A program made the translations under genes and the position numbers. A model generated the notes under the pieces. The model was not told where the DNA came from, did not search any database, and saw nothing but the letters and a program-made list of their open reading frames with translations. A DNA stretch of 64,000 nt from Pseudalkalibacillus sp. SCS-8 (GTDB lineage Bacteria > Bacillota > Bacilli > Bacillales > Fictibacillaceae), in the NCBI RefSeq assembly GCF_040126055.1, contig NZ_CP143541.1, positions 1,364,001 to 1,428,000 on the forward strand, in the 5' to 3' direction. The first letter of the stretch is position 1. Each line of letters begins with the position of its first letter. This document shows positions 34,573 to 43,648 of the stretch, piece after piece.

Positions 34573-35251
34573 CTTGTGTATGCTTCGTAATGAATAATTC
34601 GTCTGGAGATTGCCACTCAGCATGAAGGACGTCACCAACATGAACGATGTCTTTTTCCAAAAGCTTTTTCTTCAACCATGCCTCATTTCTTCCAAGTTCT
34701 TGTAGATTGTCATATACAATCTCACCATCTAGAATTAACGAGATCGGTAAGGTGACTTCTTCTTCAGGAAGTTCCATGTCTTCCCGCTTAACCATATCAA
34801 CATTGGATTTTGGCAATACACTGACTGTTCCATTCGTTTCTAATATGGCATATTCCACATCATAAATCGTAAAGTACCCCTTCTGTCGAATCAAACCTTG
34901 TAACTGATTGATATCAAGCTTACTTTTCTTCAATGCTGGGTATACCAGTTTCCCTTTATGAATGACAATGACGGGCTGGCCTTCAAGCAGACCTCTGACC
35001 CCTTTCTTTTTCTGTGTCCAGAACTCAATCAAAAAAATAAGTAGTCCCCAAACGATTAGTGCATATAGAATCGAAAAAATATGTACATTTTCATCATAAA
35101 TCGCATTCCCCAGCAATTCTCCCAAAATTAACGAAGAAATGAAATCAAAGGGTGTAATTTGCGAGATTTGGGTTTTTCCGAGCAGGCGAGTTACGATGAA
35201 AAGCCCTGCAAACCCCAATATCAACTCCAATGTCAATTGCATGAAGTCCAC
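34559..35251 (-). CDS. DUF421 family membrane protein (YetF-like)
   Basis: 230 residues, the usual length. Three N-terminal membrane helices (LELILGFAGLFIVTRLLGK, then DFISSLILGELLGNAI, SILYALIVWGLLIFLIEF) precede the DUF421 soluble domain with GQPVIVIHKGKL and VEYAILETNG. GTG start at 35251 with GGAGG 7 bases upstream; the longer frame to 35377 lacks a ribosome site and adds a non-conserved tail. In Bacillus such proteins (YetF, YdfR) occur in the spore membrane or forespore programme; function unknown. Confidence 0.82.
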   Translation of the reverse strand: MDFMQLTLELILGFAGLFIVTRLLGKTQISQITPFDFISSLILGELLGNAIYDENVHIFSILYALIVWGLLIFLIEFWTQKKKGVRGLLEGQPVIVIHKGKLVYPALKKSKLDINQLQGLIRQKGYFTIYDVEYAILETNGTVSVLPKSNVDMVKREDMELPEEEVTLPISLILDGEIVYDNLQELGRNEAWLKKKLLEKDIVHVGDVLHAEWQSPDELFITKHTQAKLK

Positions 35252-35391
35252 ATGAATTCCTCCGTTTAATGACGTTCTACCTTCAGTTTGTTCATCGACA
35301 GGGAATAATAAACATGAGTGAAGTGGAAGGGAACGGGTAGGGAGGCGATTTTGTGCTTGTTTCGGAATGAGCATCAATTCGCTCTAAAATG

Positions 35392-35421
35392 AAAAAAACG
35401 ACCTAGAATGGCCGTTTTTTT
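35392..35421 (-). terminator. Terminator after yjcF
   Basis: AAAAACGaCC/GGcCGTTTTT stem with T-run on the minus strand. Confidence 0.65.
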
Positions 35422-35429
35422 AATATAAA

Positions 35430-35864
35430 TCAAATAGGTCTGACTTTTTTCTCCATTGCAACATGAGGGATACCTGCATCCATGAATATGTCTGACTTGG
35501 TTTCATATCCTAATTTATTGTAGAAGATTTCAGCATGGGTCTGCGAATGGAGTTTAATGTGCTGAGCATGTTGATCCGCTGCTGCTTTCTCAATTGCCTC
35601 CATTAATCGTTTACCGATACCTGTTCCTCTGTACTCCTTCAGGATACACACTCTCTCTACTTTAGCATAATCATCAATGAGTCTCAGTCTGGCAGCGCCG
35701 ATTGCCTGATTGCAATCGTATACGACAAAATGGATGCTGTCCTTTTCATATTGATCAATTTCTTCTTCTTCAGGTACGTTCTGTTCTTGAATGAAAACTT
35801 TAGAACGGACAGAATAGGCGTCCCTTAATTGTTCATCATCTGAAACGACCTTCACGAGAGGCAC
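35430..35864 (-). CDS. yjcF: GNAT family acetyltransferase YjcF
   Basis: 144 residues of the ElaA/GNAT type. The acetyl-CoA loop is YRGTGIGKRLM, preceded by VERVCIL and followed by LHSQTHAEIFYNKLGY. GTG start 3 bases after the yjcG stop with GAAAGG inside the end of yjcG. First of the yjcF-yjcG-yjcH set that marks the right border of the coat-gene slot. Acceptor unknown. Confidence 0.88.
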   Translation of the reverse strand: MPLVKVVSDDEQLRDAYSVRSKVFIQEQNVPEEEEIDQYEKDSIHFVVYDCNQAIGAARLRLIDDYAKVERVCILKEYRGTGIGKRLMEAIEKAAADQHAQHIKLHSQTHAEIFYNKLGYETKSDIFMDAGIPHVAMEKKVRPI

Positions 35865-35867
35865 TTT

Positions 35868-36386
35868 TTATCGGACCTTTCCGAGATGGAACGTTTCATA
35901 AACTGTCCATGAGCCATTTTCTAATTGATACAGTAACTGGAATCGATCAACAGTTTCTGTGTGATCAATATCCATCATTTTCAAAGATTCAAGGACATCA
36001 TGGTGCTCTTCATCAGAAAGCTTCTGGGCCAGGGTGATGTGCGGAACAAAATTATATGGGCGCTCACTGTATAGTTCATCTTGGTGGAGCTGCTCATGAA
36101 GTTTCGTAAGTCGTTCCTCTTCTTTCACCTTAAAATAGATGACATTATTGACAGGGTGGAATGAACCTACCTTATACACATGCAAATCAAACGGCTGTAT
36201 GTTATCCGAGATTTCATGTATGTGTTTTGCCATCTCTTTCAATTCATCTTCATCATCGACATCGAAAGGATCTTTTAATGTCAAGTGAGGAGCGATCAAA
36301 GCATAATGTGGATCGTATCGCTTGCGATATGAGTTAACAAGGTCTTGTAGTTTTTTTGATGGAAATATTGCAATACCGTATTTCAT
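35868..36386 (-). CDS. yjcG: 2H phosphoesterase superfamily protein YjcG
   Basis: 172 residues with the two defining HxT motifs, PHLTLKD near residue 33 and PHITLAQ near residue 115. The fold is that of 2'-5' RNA ligases/cyclic phosphodiesterases; B. subtilis YjcG is the nearest known relative. Physiological substrate unknown. Cotranscribed with yjcF. Confidence 0.9.
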   Translation of the reverse strand: MKYGIAIFPSKKLQDLVNSYRKRYDPHYALIAPHLTLKDPFDVDDEDELKEMAKHIHEISDNIQPFDLHVYKVGSFHPVNNVIYFKVKEEERLTKLHEQLHQDELYSERPYNFVPHITLAQKLSDEEHHDVLESLKMMDIDHTETVDRFQLLYQLENGSWTVYETFHLGKVR

Positions 36387-36487
36387 AATTTCCCTCCTCG
36401 TGCTTCATCCAGTTTCTTTTGATATTGAGCACCTTCATTATAGCAAATTTTCTAACTATTTCATACAGGTATTCAATGAACCGTCAC

Positions 36488-37213
36488 TTACTCAGAGAAC
36501 AAGAATTTTAAGGCTTTTGGTATATCCGGCTGCCAATAGGTCCACTTATGATCACCGTCAAATTCTTCATAATAATAATCAAAAGTTTTATTAGAAAATA
36601 CACGGTTCAATTCCCTGTTAGGTTCGATGAAATTCTTCACCTTACCATTTGTCGTCTCCACTTCATCTTCATGCTTACCCGCTACATGGTAGATGGATAG
36701 AAGTGAAGGGTCCTTGAATGCAGACACTCGATCAAGCACACTATCGTCGACGTAAGGGGATTGCAAGGCAACTTTACCAAAAGTCCTTGGGTATTCCAAT
36801 GCTGTTACCAGGGATACCGTCGCGCCGAGTGAGCTGCCGATCAGAGCCCGTGCACTTGCGAGTTCAAGGGTTGAGTATTGATCTTCAATATACGGAAGAA
36901 GTTCATTAACCAGGAACCTGACGTATTTTGCTTGTTGCTCACCTTCTGGATGATACTTCCTTCTGCGGTCCTGGACATCTTTATATGGAACTCCTACGAT
37001 GATGAATTCCTCAATTGCGTGATCCTCAAACAATGTTTCAGCTGATCGATGGATTTTTCCCATATTGAAATAGTCTTTTCCGTCCTGGGCAATTAAAACG
37101 GAATACCTTAATAACGGTGTATAGGATGGCGGTAAATAAACGTGTAGTTCAATTTCTTCACCAAGAATATCGCTATGAATTGTTTGTTGTTCTCGTTTTC
37201 CTTTTTGCTGCAT
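36488..37213 (-). CDS. yjcH: Esterase-like alpha/beta hydrolase YjcH
   Basis: 241 residues of the Fes/esterase D type. Nucleophile elbow GSSLGATVS near residue 128, oxyanion-side AQDGKDYFN near 45, and the catalytic histidine in FDGDHKWTYW. No signal peptide, so cytosolic, unlike secreted enterobactin esterases. Same strand as yjcG/yjcF with a 101-base gap. Confidence 0.88.
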   Translation of the reverse strand: MQQKGKREQQTIHSDILGEEIELHVYLPPSYTPLLRYSVLIAQDGKDYFNMGKIHRSAETLFEDHAIEEFIIVGVPYKDVQDRRRKYHPEGEQQAKYVRFLVNELLPYIEDQYSTLELASARALIGSSLGATVSLVTALEYPRTFGKVALQSPYVDDSVLDRVSAFKDPSLLSIYHVAGKHEDEVETTNGKVKNFIEPNRELNRVFSNKTFDYYYEEFDGDHKWTYWQPDIPKALKFLFSE

Positions 37214-37340
37214 GGAACATCATCCTCCGATTTTTTTCGCTTTTTCAAACAAAAGGATTTATCTGAGATTGATTGTAACATAAATGTTATACTGTTTATA
37301 AGCAAGCCAAATGCGCTGGTATAGAGAGGGGAGTCGCAAG

Positions 37341-37895
37341 ATGAAGAAACGTATACACAGTAAAGAAGTGAAGGCGGCAACAATGGAGCTCCTGAAAGAA
37401 CGTGGAATCCGCATCATTGATGTTGCTGAAATCGTCTACGAAATGCAGATTCCTTATGCCCCGACATTAAAAATGGAAGACTGTATTGAGAGTGTTGAAG
37501 CCGTACTGGAAAAAAGAGAGATCCAACACGCCTTGCTAGTAGGAATTGAGTTAGATAAATTGGCTGAACAAAACAAATTGTCAGAACCGCTCCAATCCAT
37601 CGTCGAAACAGACGAGGGTCTGTTCGGCATCGATGAAACCATCGCGATGGGAGCTGTTTTAGGATACGGAAGTATCGCCATCACAACCTTCGGCCATCTT
37701 GATAAACAAAAGATCGGTATTATTGAAAAATTAGATACGAAGAAAGGGAATGGGGTTCATACATTCCTGGATGATCTGATTGCAAGCCTTGCTGCAAATG
37801 CTTCCAGCAGACTGGCTCACCGCATCCGTGACAGAGAAGAAAACCTGAAAGAAGAAGAAATTCGAAAAAGAGATGAAGAAGAACGAATTGGGTAA
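37341..37895 (+). CDS. PgpA-family phosphatidylglycerophosphatase (YutG-like)
   Basis: 184 residues of the phosphatidylglycerophosphatase A family. EIVYEMQ starts the domain; TDEGLFGIDETIAMGAVLGYGSIAITTFGHLDK carries the conserved acidic residues and the Gly-rich turn. The C-terminal 30 residues are charged and helical. Start at 37341 after GAGGGGAG; the frame opens ten codons earlier. Paralogous to B. subtilis YutG; dephosphorylation of PGP is the family activity. Confidence 0.82.
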   Translation: MKKRIHSKEVKAATMELLKERGIRIIDVAEIVYEMQIPYAPTLKMEDCIESVEAVLEKREIQHALLVGIELDKLAEQNKLSEPLQSIVETDEGLFGIDETIAMGAVLGYGSIAITTFGHLDKQKIGIIEKLDTKKGNGVHTFLDDLIASLAANASSRLAHRIRDREENLKEEEIRKRDEEERIG

Positions 37896-37958
37896 ATGGC
37901 CAATAGGGGACCTGAAATGGTATTTGGGTCCCACCCTTCAAAAATATAAAAAAGTCTA

Positions 37959-37987
37959 TTGACTTTTAAGTAAGATGGAAGTATAGT
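37959..37987 (+). promoter_or_regulatory. SigA promoter for tRNA-Val
   Basis: TTGACT at 37959-37964, 17-base spacer, TATAGT at 37982-37987; 23 bases before the tRNA 5' end. Confidence 0.8.
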
Positions 37988-38010
37988 AGTAATTGTCGTT
38001 GAAAACAAAC

Positions 38011-38086
38011 GATCCGTTAGCTCAGTTGGGAGAGCGCTACCTTGACAGGGTAGAGGTCACTGGTTCGAGCCCAGTACGGGTCACCA
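38011..38086 (+). tRNA. tRNA-Val (anticodon GAC), CCA encoded
   Basis: 76-base cloverleaf. Acceptor GATCCGT pairs with ACGGGTC, D-arm GCTC/GAGC, anticodon stem CTACC/GGTAG with loop TTGACAG (anticodon GAC, reads GUC/GUU), variable AGGTC, T-arm ACTGG-TTCGAGC-CCAGT, then A-CCA. Own strong promoter and a terminator. Single tRNA gene, no rRNA nearby. Confidence 0.97.
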
Positions 38087-38099
38087 TACATACTAAATT

Positions 38100-38133
38100 T
38101 AGCCACTTTCCATATAGGGAAGTGGCTTTTTTA
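38100..38133 (+). terminator. Terminator after tRNA-Val
   Basis: AGCCACTT/AAGTGGCT stem then TTTTTTAT. Confidence 0.85.
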
Positions 38134-38459
38134 TATTAACAATAGACTTATTCATCCGCTAAGTTCTACCGTTCAACTCCTCCTCAAAAATTGTCCAAAT
38201 GATATAGGGAACAAAAAACATCCATAACAATGTGCCAACCACATCGTAATGGATGTTTTGATTACTCATCTAATTCATCCTAATATTCTTCTGTAAATAA
38301 ATATGAGAGTTATGAAAGTGTTCAACAATAGAAGTCAGGGTATATTAGATTTACAATTGATGTGTAGGATGCTTAGGTGAAGGTTGAAAGTAGAGGAGCC
38401 AAAATGGAGCATGATTCTTGTATTTATTTCACTAAACGAAATATAGTGAGATACAATTT
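38134..38459. other. Non-coding gap with an orphan hairpin
   Basis: No gene is supported. At 38216-38258 AAACATCCAT pairs perfectly with ATGGATGTTT, with a further ATGTG/CACAT stem inside; A- and T-runs flank it, so it looks like a bidirectional terminator without an adjacent gene. A weaker TCACTA/TAGTGA hairpin near 38431-38454 probably ends the minus-strand Spo0E-like gene. Confidence 0.55.
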
Positions 38460-38633
38460 CTAAGAAATCTTTTTAAGTTCAACCCTTCGATCACGAAGCT
38501 GATTTGAGAGATGAAGATGCAGAAGACGGTCTAATTCTTGACTGCATTTCAATGTTTCTGTCGATGACATGCCGTATATTTTAGCGGTTTCTAACATTTG
38601 TGCACGCTTGCGCTCGATTGTCAATGATAACAT
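38460..38633 (-). CDS. Spo0E-family sporulation regulator (aspartyl-phosphate phosphatase)
   Basis: 57 residues. The family motif SQELD is present in KCSQELDRLLHLH, following a first helix (SLTIERKRAQMLETAKIYG). Proteins of this type dephosphorylate Spo0A~P and delay sporulation. GGAGGGAAGGG precedes the ATG at 38633. Short, single-gene, minus strand between tRNA-Val and corA. Confidence 0.85.
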   Translation of the reverse strand: MLSLTIERKRAQMLETAKIYGMSSTETLKCSQELDRLLHLHLSNQLRDRRVELKKIS

Positions 38634-38789
38634 TACCCTTCCCTCCGTATATAGAAAGATTAGCCTTGTACATTATCATACAAAAATAAAAAAAAGAAAA
38701 TAGATTCGTCTAAAGTTCTTAAGATTCGACAGAAATAGAATGGGACTTATAATGAATCGACATTCATTTTCAGTACTGGTGGTGAAAGC

Positions 38790-39845
38790 ATGAGTAAAGA
38801 AAAAGAAATGGAAAAGAAGAAAGGGCTTCCTCCAGGATCCCTTGTCTATGTAGGAGATGAGGAAGCCTCCAAAACAAAAATATCCATAATCGATTACCTT
38901 GGTGAGAATTTAGTTGAAAGGAAAATGAATCATATAAAGGATATCTTTCCATACACAGATTCCAATTCCGTTACCTGGGTGAATATCGAAGGTCTGGACG
39001 ACATCAGCGTATTTAAAACGATTCGAGATGAGTATGGTGTCCATCCATTGTTGATTGAAGACATACTAAACACGGAACATCGACCGAAAATCAATATCTT
39101 GAATGATTACGTCGTTATGATATTGAAGATGGTTTGGTTCAATAAGGAAGAGGTCGAGATTGAAGAGGAACAGATCAGCATCATCATTAAAGACCAGACA
39201 ATTTTCACGATTCAGGAGCGGGAAGGGGATGTACTCGAACCTGTCCGAAAAGCGATTCGCCAAAACCTAGGAAAGATCCGCCATATGTCAGCAGGGTATC
39301 TCGTTTATTCGATTCTCGATGCAATCGTCGACCAATATTTGATTGAATCAGAGAGGATCTCTTCAGACATCGAGCAGATTGAGGAAGATATGGTGATGAA
39401 CCCGGATCAAACGGTCCTTCAGCAAATTTATTATTATAAAAACATCGGGATGCATTTACGGAAGATTGTCTGGCCTGTAAAAGAAATCATTACAGGTCTT
39501 GAGAAAACAAAAGTAATCGACTTGAATACAGGATTCTATTTGAAGGATGTTAGTGACCATATCATTCACGTCATGGATACCGTTGAAATGACGAGAACGA
39601 TGGCTGCGAATTTATTGGATGTTTATTTTTCCAGTGTGAGCAACAAGATGAACGAGGTCATGAAAGTATTGACGATCGTTTCGACGATTTTCATTCCCTT
39701 GACATTTGTCGCAGGAATTTACGGTATGAATTTCATGTACATGCCCGAATTGGATGAACCTTATGCCTATCCGGTGGTTTGGGGATTGATGATTGCGATG
39801 ACGCTTGGCATGATACTTTATTTCAAGAGAAAACGTTGGTTCTGA
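38790..39845 (+). CDS. corA: Magnesium/cobalt transporter CorA
   Basis: 351 residues: a cytosolic funnel domain with long helices, then two C-terminal membrane helices. The invariant YGMNF (GMN) selectivity motif follows the first helix at about residue 312, with MPELDEPYAYP as the periplasmic-side loop and a basic tail (KRKRWF). Pentameric Mg2+ channel by family. GGTGGTG precedes the ATG. Single gene. Confidence 0.94.
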   Translation: MSKEKEMEKKKGLPPGSLVYVGDEEASKTKISIIDYLGENLVERKMNHIKDIFPYTDSNSVTWVNIEGLDDISVFKTIRDEYGVHPLLIEDILNTEHRPKINILNDYVVMILKMVWFNKEEVEIEEEQISIIIKDQTIFTIQEREGDVLEPVRKAIRQNLGKIRHMSAGYLVYSILDAIVDQYLIESERISSDIEQIEEDMVMNPDQTVLQQIYYYKNIGMHLRKIVWPVKEIITGLEKTKVIDLNTGFYLKDVSDHIIHVMDTVEMTRTMAANLLDVYFSSVSNKMNEVMKVLTIVSTIFIPLTFVAGIYGMNFMYMPELDEPYAYPVVWGLMIAMTLGMILYFKRKRWF

Positions 39846-39909
39846 TTATAATTAGACGATAGACTGATATAATGGGAGGAGTTTACATTCGAAAATTGGA
39901 AGTGGAAGT

Positions 39910-41430
39910 ATGACGAAAGAAGATATTCTAACGGGGATTAAAGAAAAATCAACAATGAGACCACTTGTACTCGCAGCAGTCATCCTAGCGATGTTCATGG
40001 CTGCGATTGAGGGGACAATCGTATCGACTGCCATGCCGAGTATCGTAGCTGATTTAGGAGGCTTCCGGTTATACAGTTGGGTTTTCTCAGCCTATTTATT
40101 GATGCAGGCTGTCACCATCTTGATTTATGGGAAGCTTTCGGATTTGTTCGGCAGAAAGCCGGTTTTTACATTCGGGGTCAGCATGTTCATGATCGGGTCT
40201 TTCTTGTGTGGATTGGCTGAAACAATGGAAGCATTGGTCTTATTCCGGTTCATCCAAGGTTTAGGAGCTGGGGCGGTCATGCCTATTGCAACCACGATCG
40301 TCGGAGATATGTATACGATGGAAGAACGAGCGAAAATCCAGGGGTATCTTGCTAGTGTATGGGGAATATCAGCCGTTATCGGACCCGCCTTAGGCGGATT
40401 CATCGTCCTCTATTGGAACTGGTCATGGGTATTCTGGTTGAACATTCCCCTTGGTATCCTCGCTATATTAGGGACGCTTTTATTCCTTCATGAAGATGTT
40501 GAAAAGAAGAAGCATAATATTGATTATCTTGGTGCGTTTTTGATTTTCGCGGCCGTAAGCAGCCTGATGTTCGCATTGATTCAAGGTGGTGTAGCTTTCC
40601 CTTGGACCTCTTGGCAGATCTTTGGCTTATTCGGTTTTTCCGTTATAAGCGTCGTATTTTTCATCTTACAGGAAAAGAGAGCCCAGGAACCGACTATGCC
40701 CCTTAGCATATGGCAGGATCGATCCATTACGATTGCGAACCTTGCTTCGTTGACCAGTGGAGCGATATTGTTCGGTATATCCTCCTTTCTTCCGGCTTAT
40801 GTGCAAGGTGTGATGGAGGAATCTCCTCTGGTCGCTGGATTTACGTTGACGACGATGTCCATAGGGTGGCCGATCGCCTCGACTCTAGCCGGAAAATTAA
40901 TTATAAAATGGGGCTTCCGTACCGTTGCGGTCGGCGGGGGGATTGCACTTGTCATCGGGTCGGTTTTCTTCATGATGCTTGACCCATCAAAAGGTCCGAT
41001 CTGGGCTGGAATCGGTTCATTCATCATCGGTGTCGGAATGGGGCTCTCGACAACAACCTTCATCGTGTCCATTCAATCTGCCGTTGATTGGAAAAAGCGA
41101 GGGGTAGCGACGGCTTCAAATATGTTCATGAGGATCCTAGGTAGTGCGATCGGTGCTACACTACTAGGTGGGGTTCTGAACAATAAGCTTCATGCTTATC
41201 TGCAAGAGAAAGGTGCAGATCTTAAGGAATCCTTATCGATTGATGCTGCCAATATCCTTCTTGACGAAAAACGTCGCGAGGAATTGAGCAGGGAGACATT
41301 AGCAATTCTGCAGGAAGGATTCAACCTTGCATTAGACCGTGTATATATCGGTGTGTTCATCCTTGCAGTTATTAGCTTCGTCCTTATCATTTTCCTACCG
41401 AAAAAAGACAAAACAGATCATGAAACGTAA
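39910..41430 (+). CDS. DHA2-family MFS drug efflux transporter (EmrB/QacA type)
   Basis: 506 residues with 14 predicted membrane segments. Motif A is GKLSDLFGRKP near residue 75, the DHA2 segment AAIEGTIVSTAMPSI near residue 34, and motif C-like GPALGGFIV near 155. Proton-driven export of hydrophobic cations or drugs is the family role; substrate unknown. No MarR or TetR regulator adjacent. Followed by a bidirectional hairpin. Confidence 0.9.
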   Translation: MTKEDILTGIKEKSTMRPLVLAAVILAMFMAAIEGTIVSTAMPSIVADLGGFRLYSWVFSAYLLMQAVTILIYGKLSDLFGRKPVFTFGVSMFMIGSFLCGLAETMEALVLFRFIQGLGAGAVMPIATTIVGDMYTMEERAKIQGYLASVWGISAVIGPALGGFIVLYWNWSWVFWLNIPLGILAILGTLLFLHEDVEKKKHNIDYLGAFLIFAAVSSLMFALIQGGVAFPWTSWQIFGLFGFSVISVVFFILQEKRAQEPTMPLSIWQDRSITIANLASLTSGAILFGISSFLPAYVQGVMEESPLVAGFTLTTMSIGWPIASTLAGKLIIKWGFRTVAVGGGIALVIGSVFFMMLDPSKGPIWAGIGSFIIGVGMGLSTTTFIVSIQSAVDWKKRGVATASNMFMRILGSAIGATLLGGVLNNKLHAYLQEKGADLKESLSIDAANILLDEKRREELSRETLAILQEGFNLALDRVYIGVFILAVISFVLIIFLPKKDKTDHET

Positions 41431-41466
41431 AAAGGAGGTTGACATTCCGTGTCAGCCTCCTTTCTC
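41430..41466. terminator. Bidirectional terminator between MFS and VOC genes
   Basis: GGAGGTTGAC/GTCAGCCTCC stem flanked by A-run on the left and TTTCTCT on the right. Confidence 0.8.
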
Positions 41467-41469
41467 TAT

Positions 41470-41838
41470 TTAACATTTTTCTAAGAACTCAATACGATTG
41501 TTGAACGGATCAAAAAATGAGAATCGCTTCATACCAGGAATTTCGGTTTCTTCTTTGGTTTTGACACCTTCTTTGATGAGGTGATCTTTGACCTGCTCCA
41601 AATTTGAAATTTCAAAAGCAGGGTGTCTTTTACTTTGTTCGGTATGAGGCTCTGTACCGATGTGAAGTTCAATACCAGCAACTTCGTACCATAATCCACC
41701 GTTTGGTTTTAACGCGTCAGGTTTCTCAATTTCCTGCAAACCTAGAACACCCGTATAAAAGCTCCGGGCAGTATCCTCTTCACCTGTCGGGATACATACT
41801 TGGACATGGTGCAATCTTTCAAAACGAATTTTTGTCAT
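41470..41838 (-). CDS. VOC (glyoxalase/dioxygenase) superfamily protein
   Basis: 122 residues, two beta-alpha-beta-beta-beta modules. LHHVQVCIP starts module one with its metal histidine, ELHIGTEP is the middle strand, and HPAFEIS / FSFFDPFNNRIEFLE close module two with a glutamate ligand. Start at 41838 follows GGAGG and overlaps the TSUP gene by 4 bases. The longer frame to 42003 is inside the TSUP gene and rejected. Reaction unknown. Confidence 0.85.
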   Translation of the reverse strand: MTKIRFERLHHVQVCIPTGEEDTARSFYTGVLGLQEIEKPDALKPNGGLWYEVAGIELHIGTEPHTEQSKRHPAFEISNLEQVKDHLIKEGVKTKEETEIPGMKRFSFFDPFNNRIEFLEKC

Positions 41839-42578
41839 GATAGCTTTCCTCCAATCATTTGATACATTAATTGTAGTAAAAGTAAAATCGTGATAACTCT
41901 CAGAATGAGTTTGACGGTAGACTTTGAAAATTTCCCTGCGAGTCTGACGGCTATCTGTGCTCCAATCAATGAACCGAGAGCTAGAGGGAACGCAATATTC
42001 CAATCCAAGTGTCCTGCAAAATAAAAGCTGACAAATGCTCCTAAACAGCTTAAGAAGGTATTGAACCGGGTATAGGCTATCGTTCTGAGATATGAAACAC
42101 CCTGGTAAAAGAACAGATACATCTGAAAGGTCGCTTGCCCAGGACCGAACATGCCGTCATAGGTGCCGATGCCGAAGAGACCTGGGTATGACCATTTGGT
42201 AAGTCGCTCTGTCCCATCATCAACCTTTGGAGGTTTTTTCAAGAACGATAGGAGGAAAGCGAAGATCAACAGGCCGATTCCAATCAACAACATCGTCTTT
42301 TCAGATAGGGAGGAGGCGATTAATCCACCGATTACACCACCAGCAAGGCTGAATGGGGCTATTTTGGCAGCAGATTGGAATTGGACTTCCTTTTTCCTCA
42401 ACAATACATAAAAACTTGAAAATGAACTGATCATATTTGAAAACTTATTTGATGCGATTGCCGTGTGGATTGGAACTCCCGCGACAAGCATGGCAGGCAG
42501 GTTGATCAAACCACCGCTTCCCGACAAGGTTCCGATGAACGTAGCAATGAAACCAATAGTGATTAATAATAGGAACAT
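41835..42578 (-). CDS. TSUP (TauE/SafE) family membrane permease
   Basis: 247 residues with about eight hydrophobic segments. GTLSGSGGLINLPAML near the N-terminus and GIGTYDGMFGPGQATFQM in the middle are the two family repeats. Family members export sulfite/sulfoacetate or related organosulfur anions; here the substrate is open. Overlaps the VOC gene and is divergent from ccpC. Confidence 0.87.
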   Translation of the reverse strand: MFLLLITIGFIATFIGTLSGSGGLINLPAMLVAGVPIHTAIASNKFSNMISSFSSFYVLLRKKEVQFQSAAKIAPFSLAGGVIGGLIASSLSEKTMLLIGIGLLIFAFLLSFLKKPPKVDDGTERLTKWSYPGLFGIGTYDGMFGPGQATFQMYLFFYQGVSYLRTIAYTRFNTFLSCLGAFVSFYFAGHLDWNIAFPLALGSLIGAQIAVRLAGKFSKSTVKLILRVITILLLLQLMYQMIGGKLS

Positions 42579-42702
42579 TACTGGTACCTTCTTCCAAGTG
42601 TTCTTATAGTGTTATCTTATGGCAGTATTCGTTATAATAAAATGACGAATAATTTATACTTTATGATAAGAAAAACTTATGGACCAAGGTGTGTGAAGAG
42701 TC

Positions 42703-43584
42703 ATGCAAATGACGGAATTCCATGTACTGAATATACTCGCAGAAGAACTGAACATGCGGAAAGCTTCGGAAAGGCTTTATGTTTCACAGCCCGCACTTAG
42801 CCAGAGGCTTCAATCCATTGAACAGCGTTGGGGCGCGAAGCTGTTCATCCGTTCTCAAAAAGGGTTGACCTTGACACCAGCTGGTGAAAAGGTAATTGAA
42901 TTTGTCAATCAGACCATACAGACAGAAGAAGAAATCAGAGACGAAGTATTGTCGATGGGAGATGTCGTTCATGGAACATTGAAATTAGCGGTCGCTTCCA
43001 TCATCGGACAGTATTGGCTCCCGAAGGTATTGAAGGAATATGTCGATCGTTATCCGAATGTCAAGATATCGTTGGTTACGGGATGGAGCAGTGAGGTTCA
43101 GCGCCAGCTTTATCGTGATCATTTCCATGTCGGTGTCATCCGAGGATATCCGGATTGGAAAGGTCCAAAAGAACATTTGTTATCGGATGAGCTCCATCTG
43201 GTCGATACGAAGATCAGGTCACTTGGAGAGTTGGAGGAAACGACAAGACCGTTCATTCAATTCAAAAGTCACTCCACCTATTATCAGGAAATTCAGGACT
43301 GGTGGGTCAGACAATTCAAATCCTCACCGAAACGGACGATCGTCGTCGATCAGATTGAAACGTGCAAGCAAATGGCATTGAATGGGATCGGTTATGCGAT
43401 ACTGCCTTCCATCAGCTTGCCGAAACAGGATCCTCACTTCCATACGATTCCGATCATGAATGAAAAAAAGGAACCGTTGATACGGGATACGTGGATCATT
43501 TATAGTGAAGCGGCCCAACAACTGAAGCAGGTGAAAGCCTTCATCGATCTCATAAAAGAAATGAAGGAAAACGGTGTTACTTAA
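42703..43584 (+). CDS. ccpC: LysR-type regulator CcpC
   Basis: 293 residues. N-terminal winged helix (EELNMRKASERLYVSQPALSQRLQ), C-terminal substrate-binding domain (LAVASIIGQYWLPKVL, SLVTGWSSE, VDQIETCKQMALNGIGYAILPS). The N-terminus and the binding core agree closely with B. subtilis CcpC, the citrate-responsive repressor of TCA genes citB and citZ. Next to dapH-dapL as in B. subtilis. Divergent TSUP gene upstream. Confidence 0.9.
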   Translation: MQMTEFHVLNILAEELNMRKASERLYVSQPALSQRLQSIEQRWGAKLFIRSQKGLTLTPAGEKVIEFVNQTIQTEEEIRDEVLSMGDVVHGTLKLAVASIIGQYWLPKVLKEYVDRYPNVKISLVTGWSSEVQRQLYRDHFHVGVIRGYPDWKGPKEHLLSDELHLVDTKIRSLGELEETTRPFIQFKSHSTYYQEIQDWWVRQFKSSPKRTIVVDQIETCKQMALNGIGYAILPSISLPKQDPHFHTIPIMNEKKEPLIRDTWIIYSEAAQQLKQVKAFIDLIKEMKENGVT

Positions 43585-43648
43585 CAACAGAAGGAAAATA
43601 CGATAAAATGAATCCGATTGAAAGAGAAAATGAAGGAGGAAACGGATT

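Noticed and set aside
38011-38133. tRNA-Val as an attachment site of a mobile element
   Set aside because: No integrase and no repeat of the tRNA 3' end downstream; flanking genes are core genes.
41839-42003. Upstream extension of the VOC protein
   Set aside because: It lies inside the TSUP permease gene; the ATGA overlap with a GGAGG site gives the better start.
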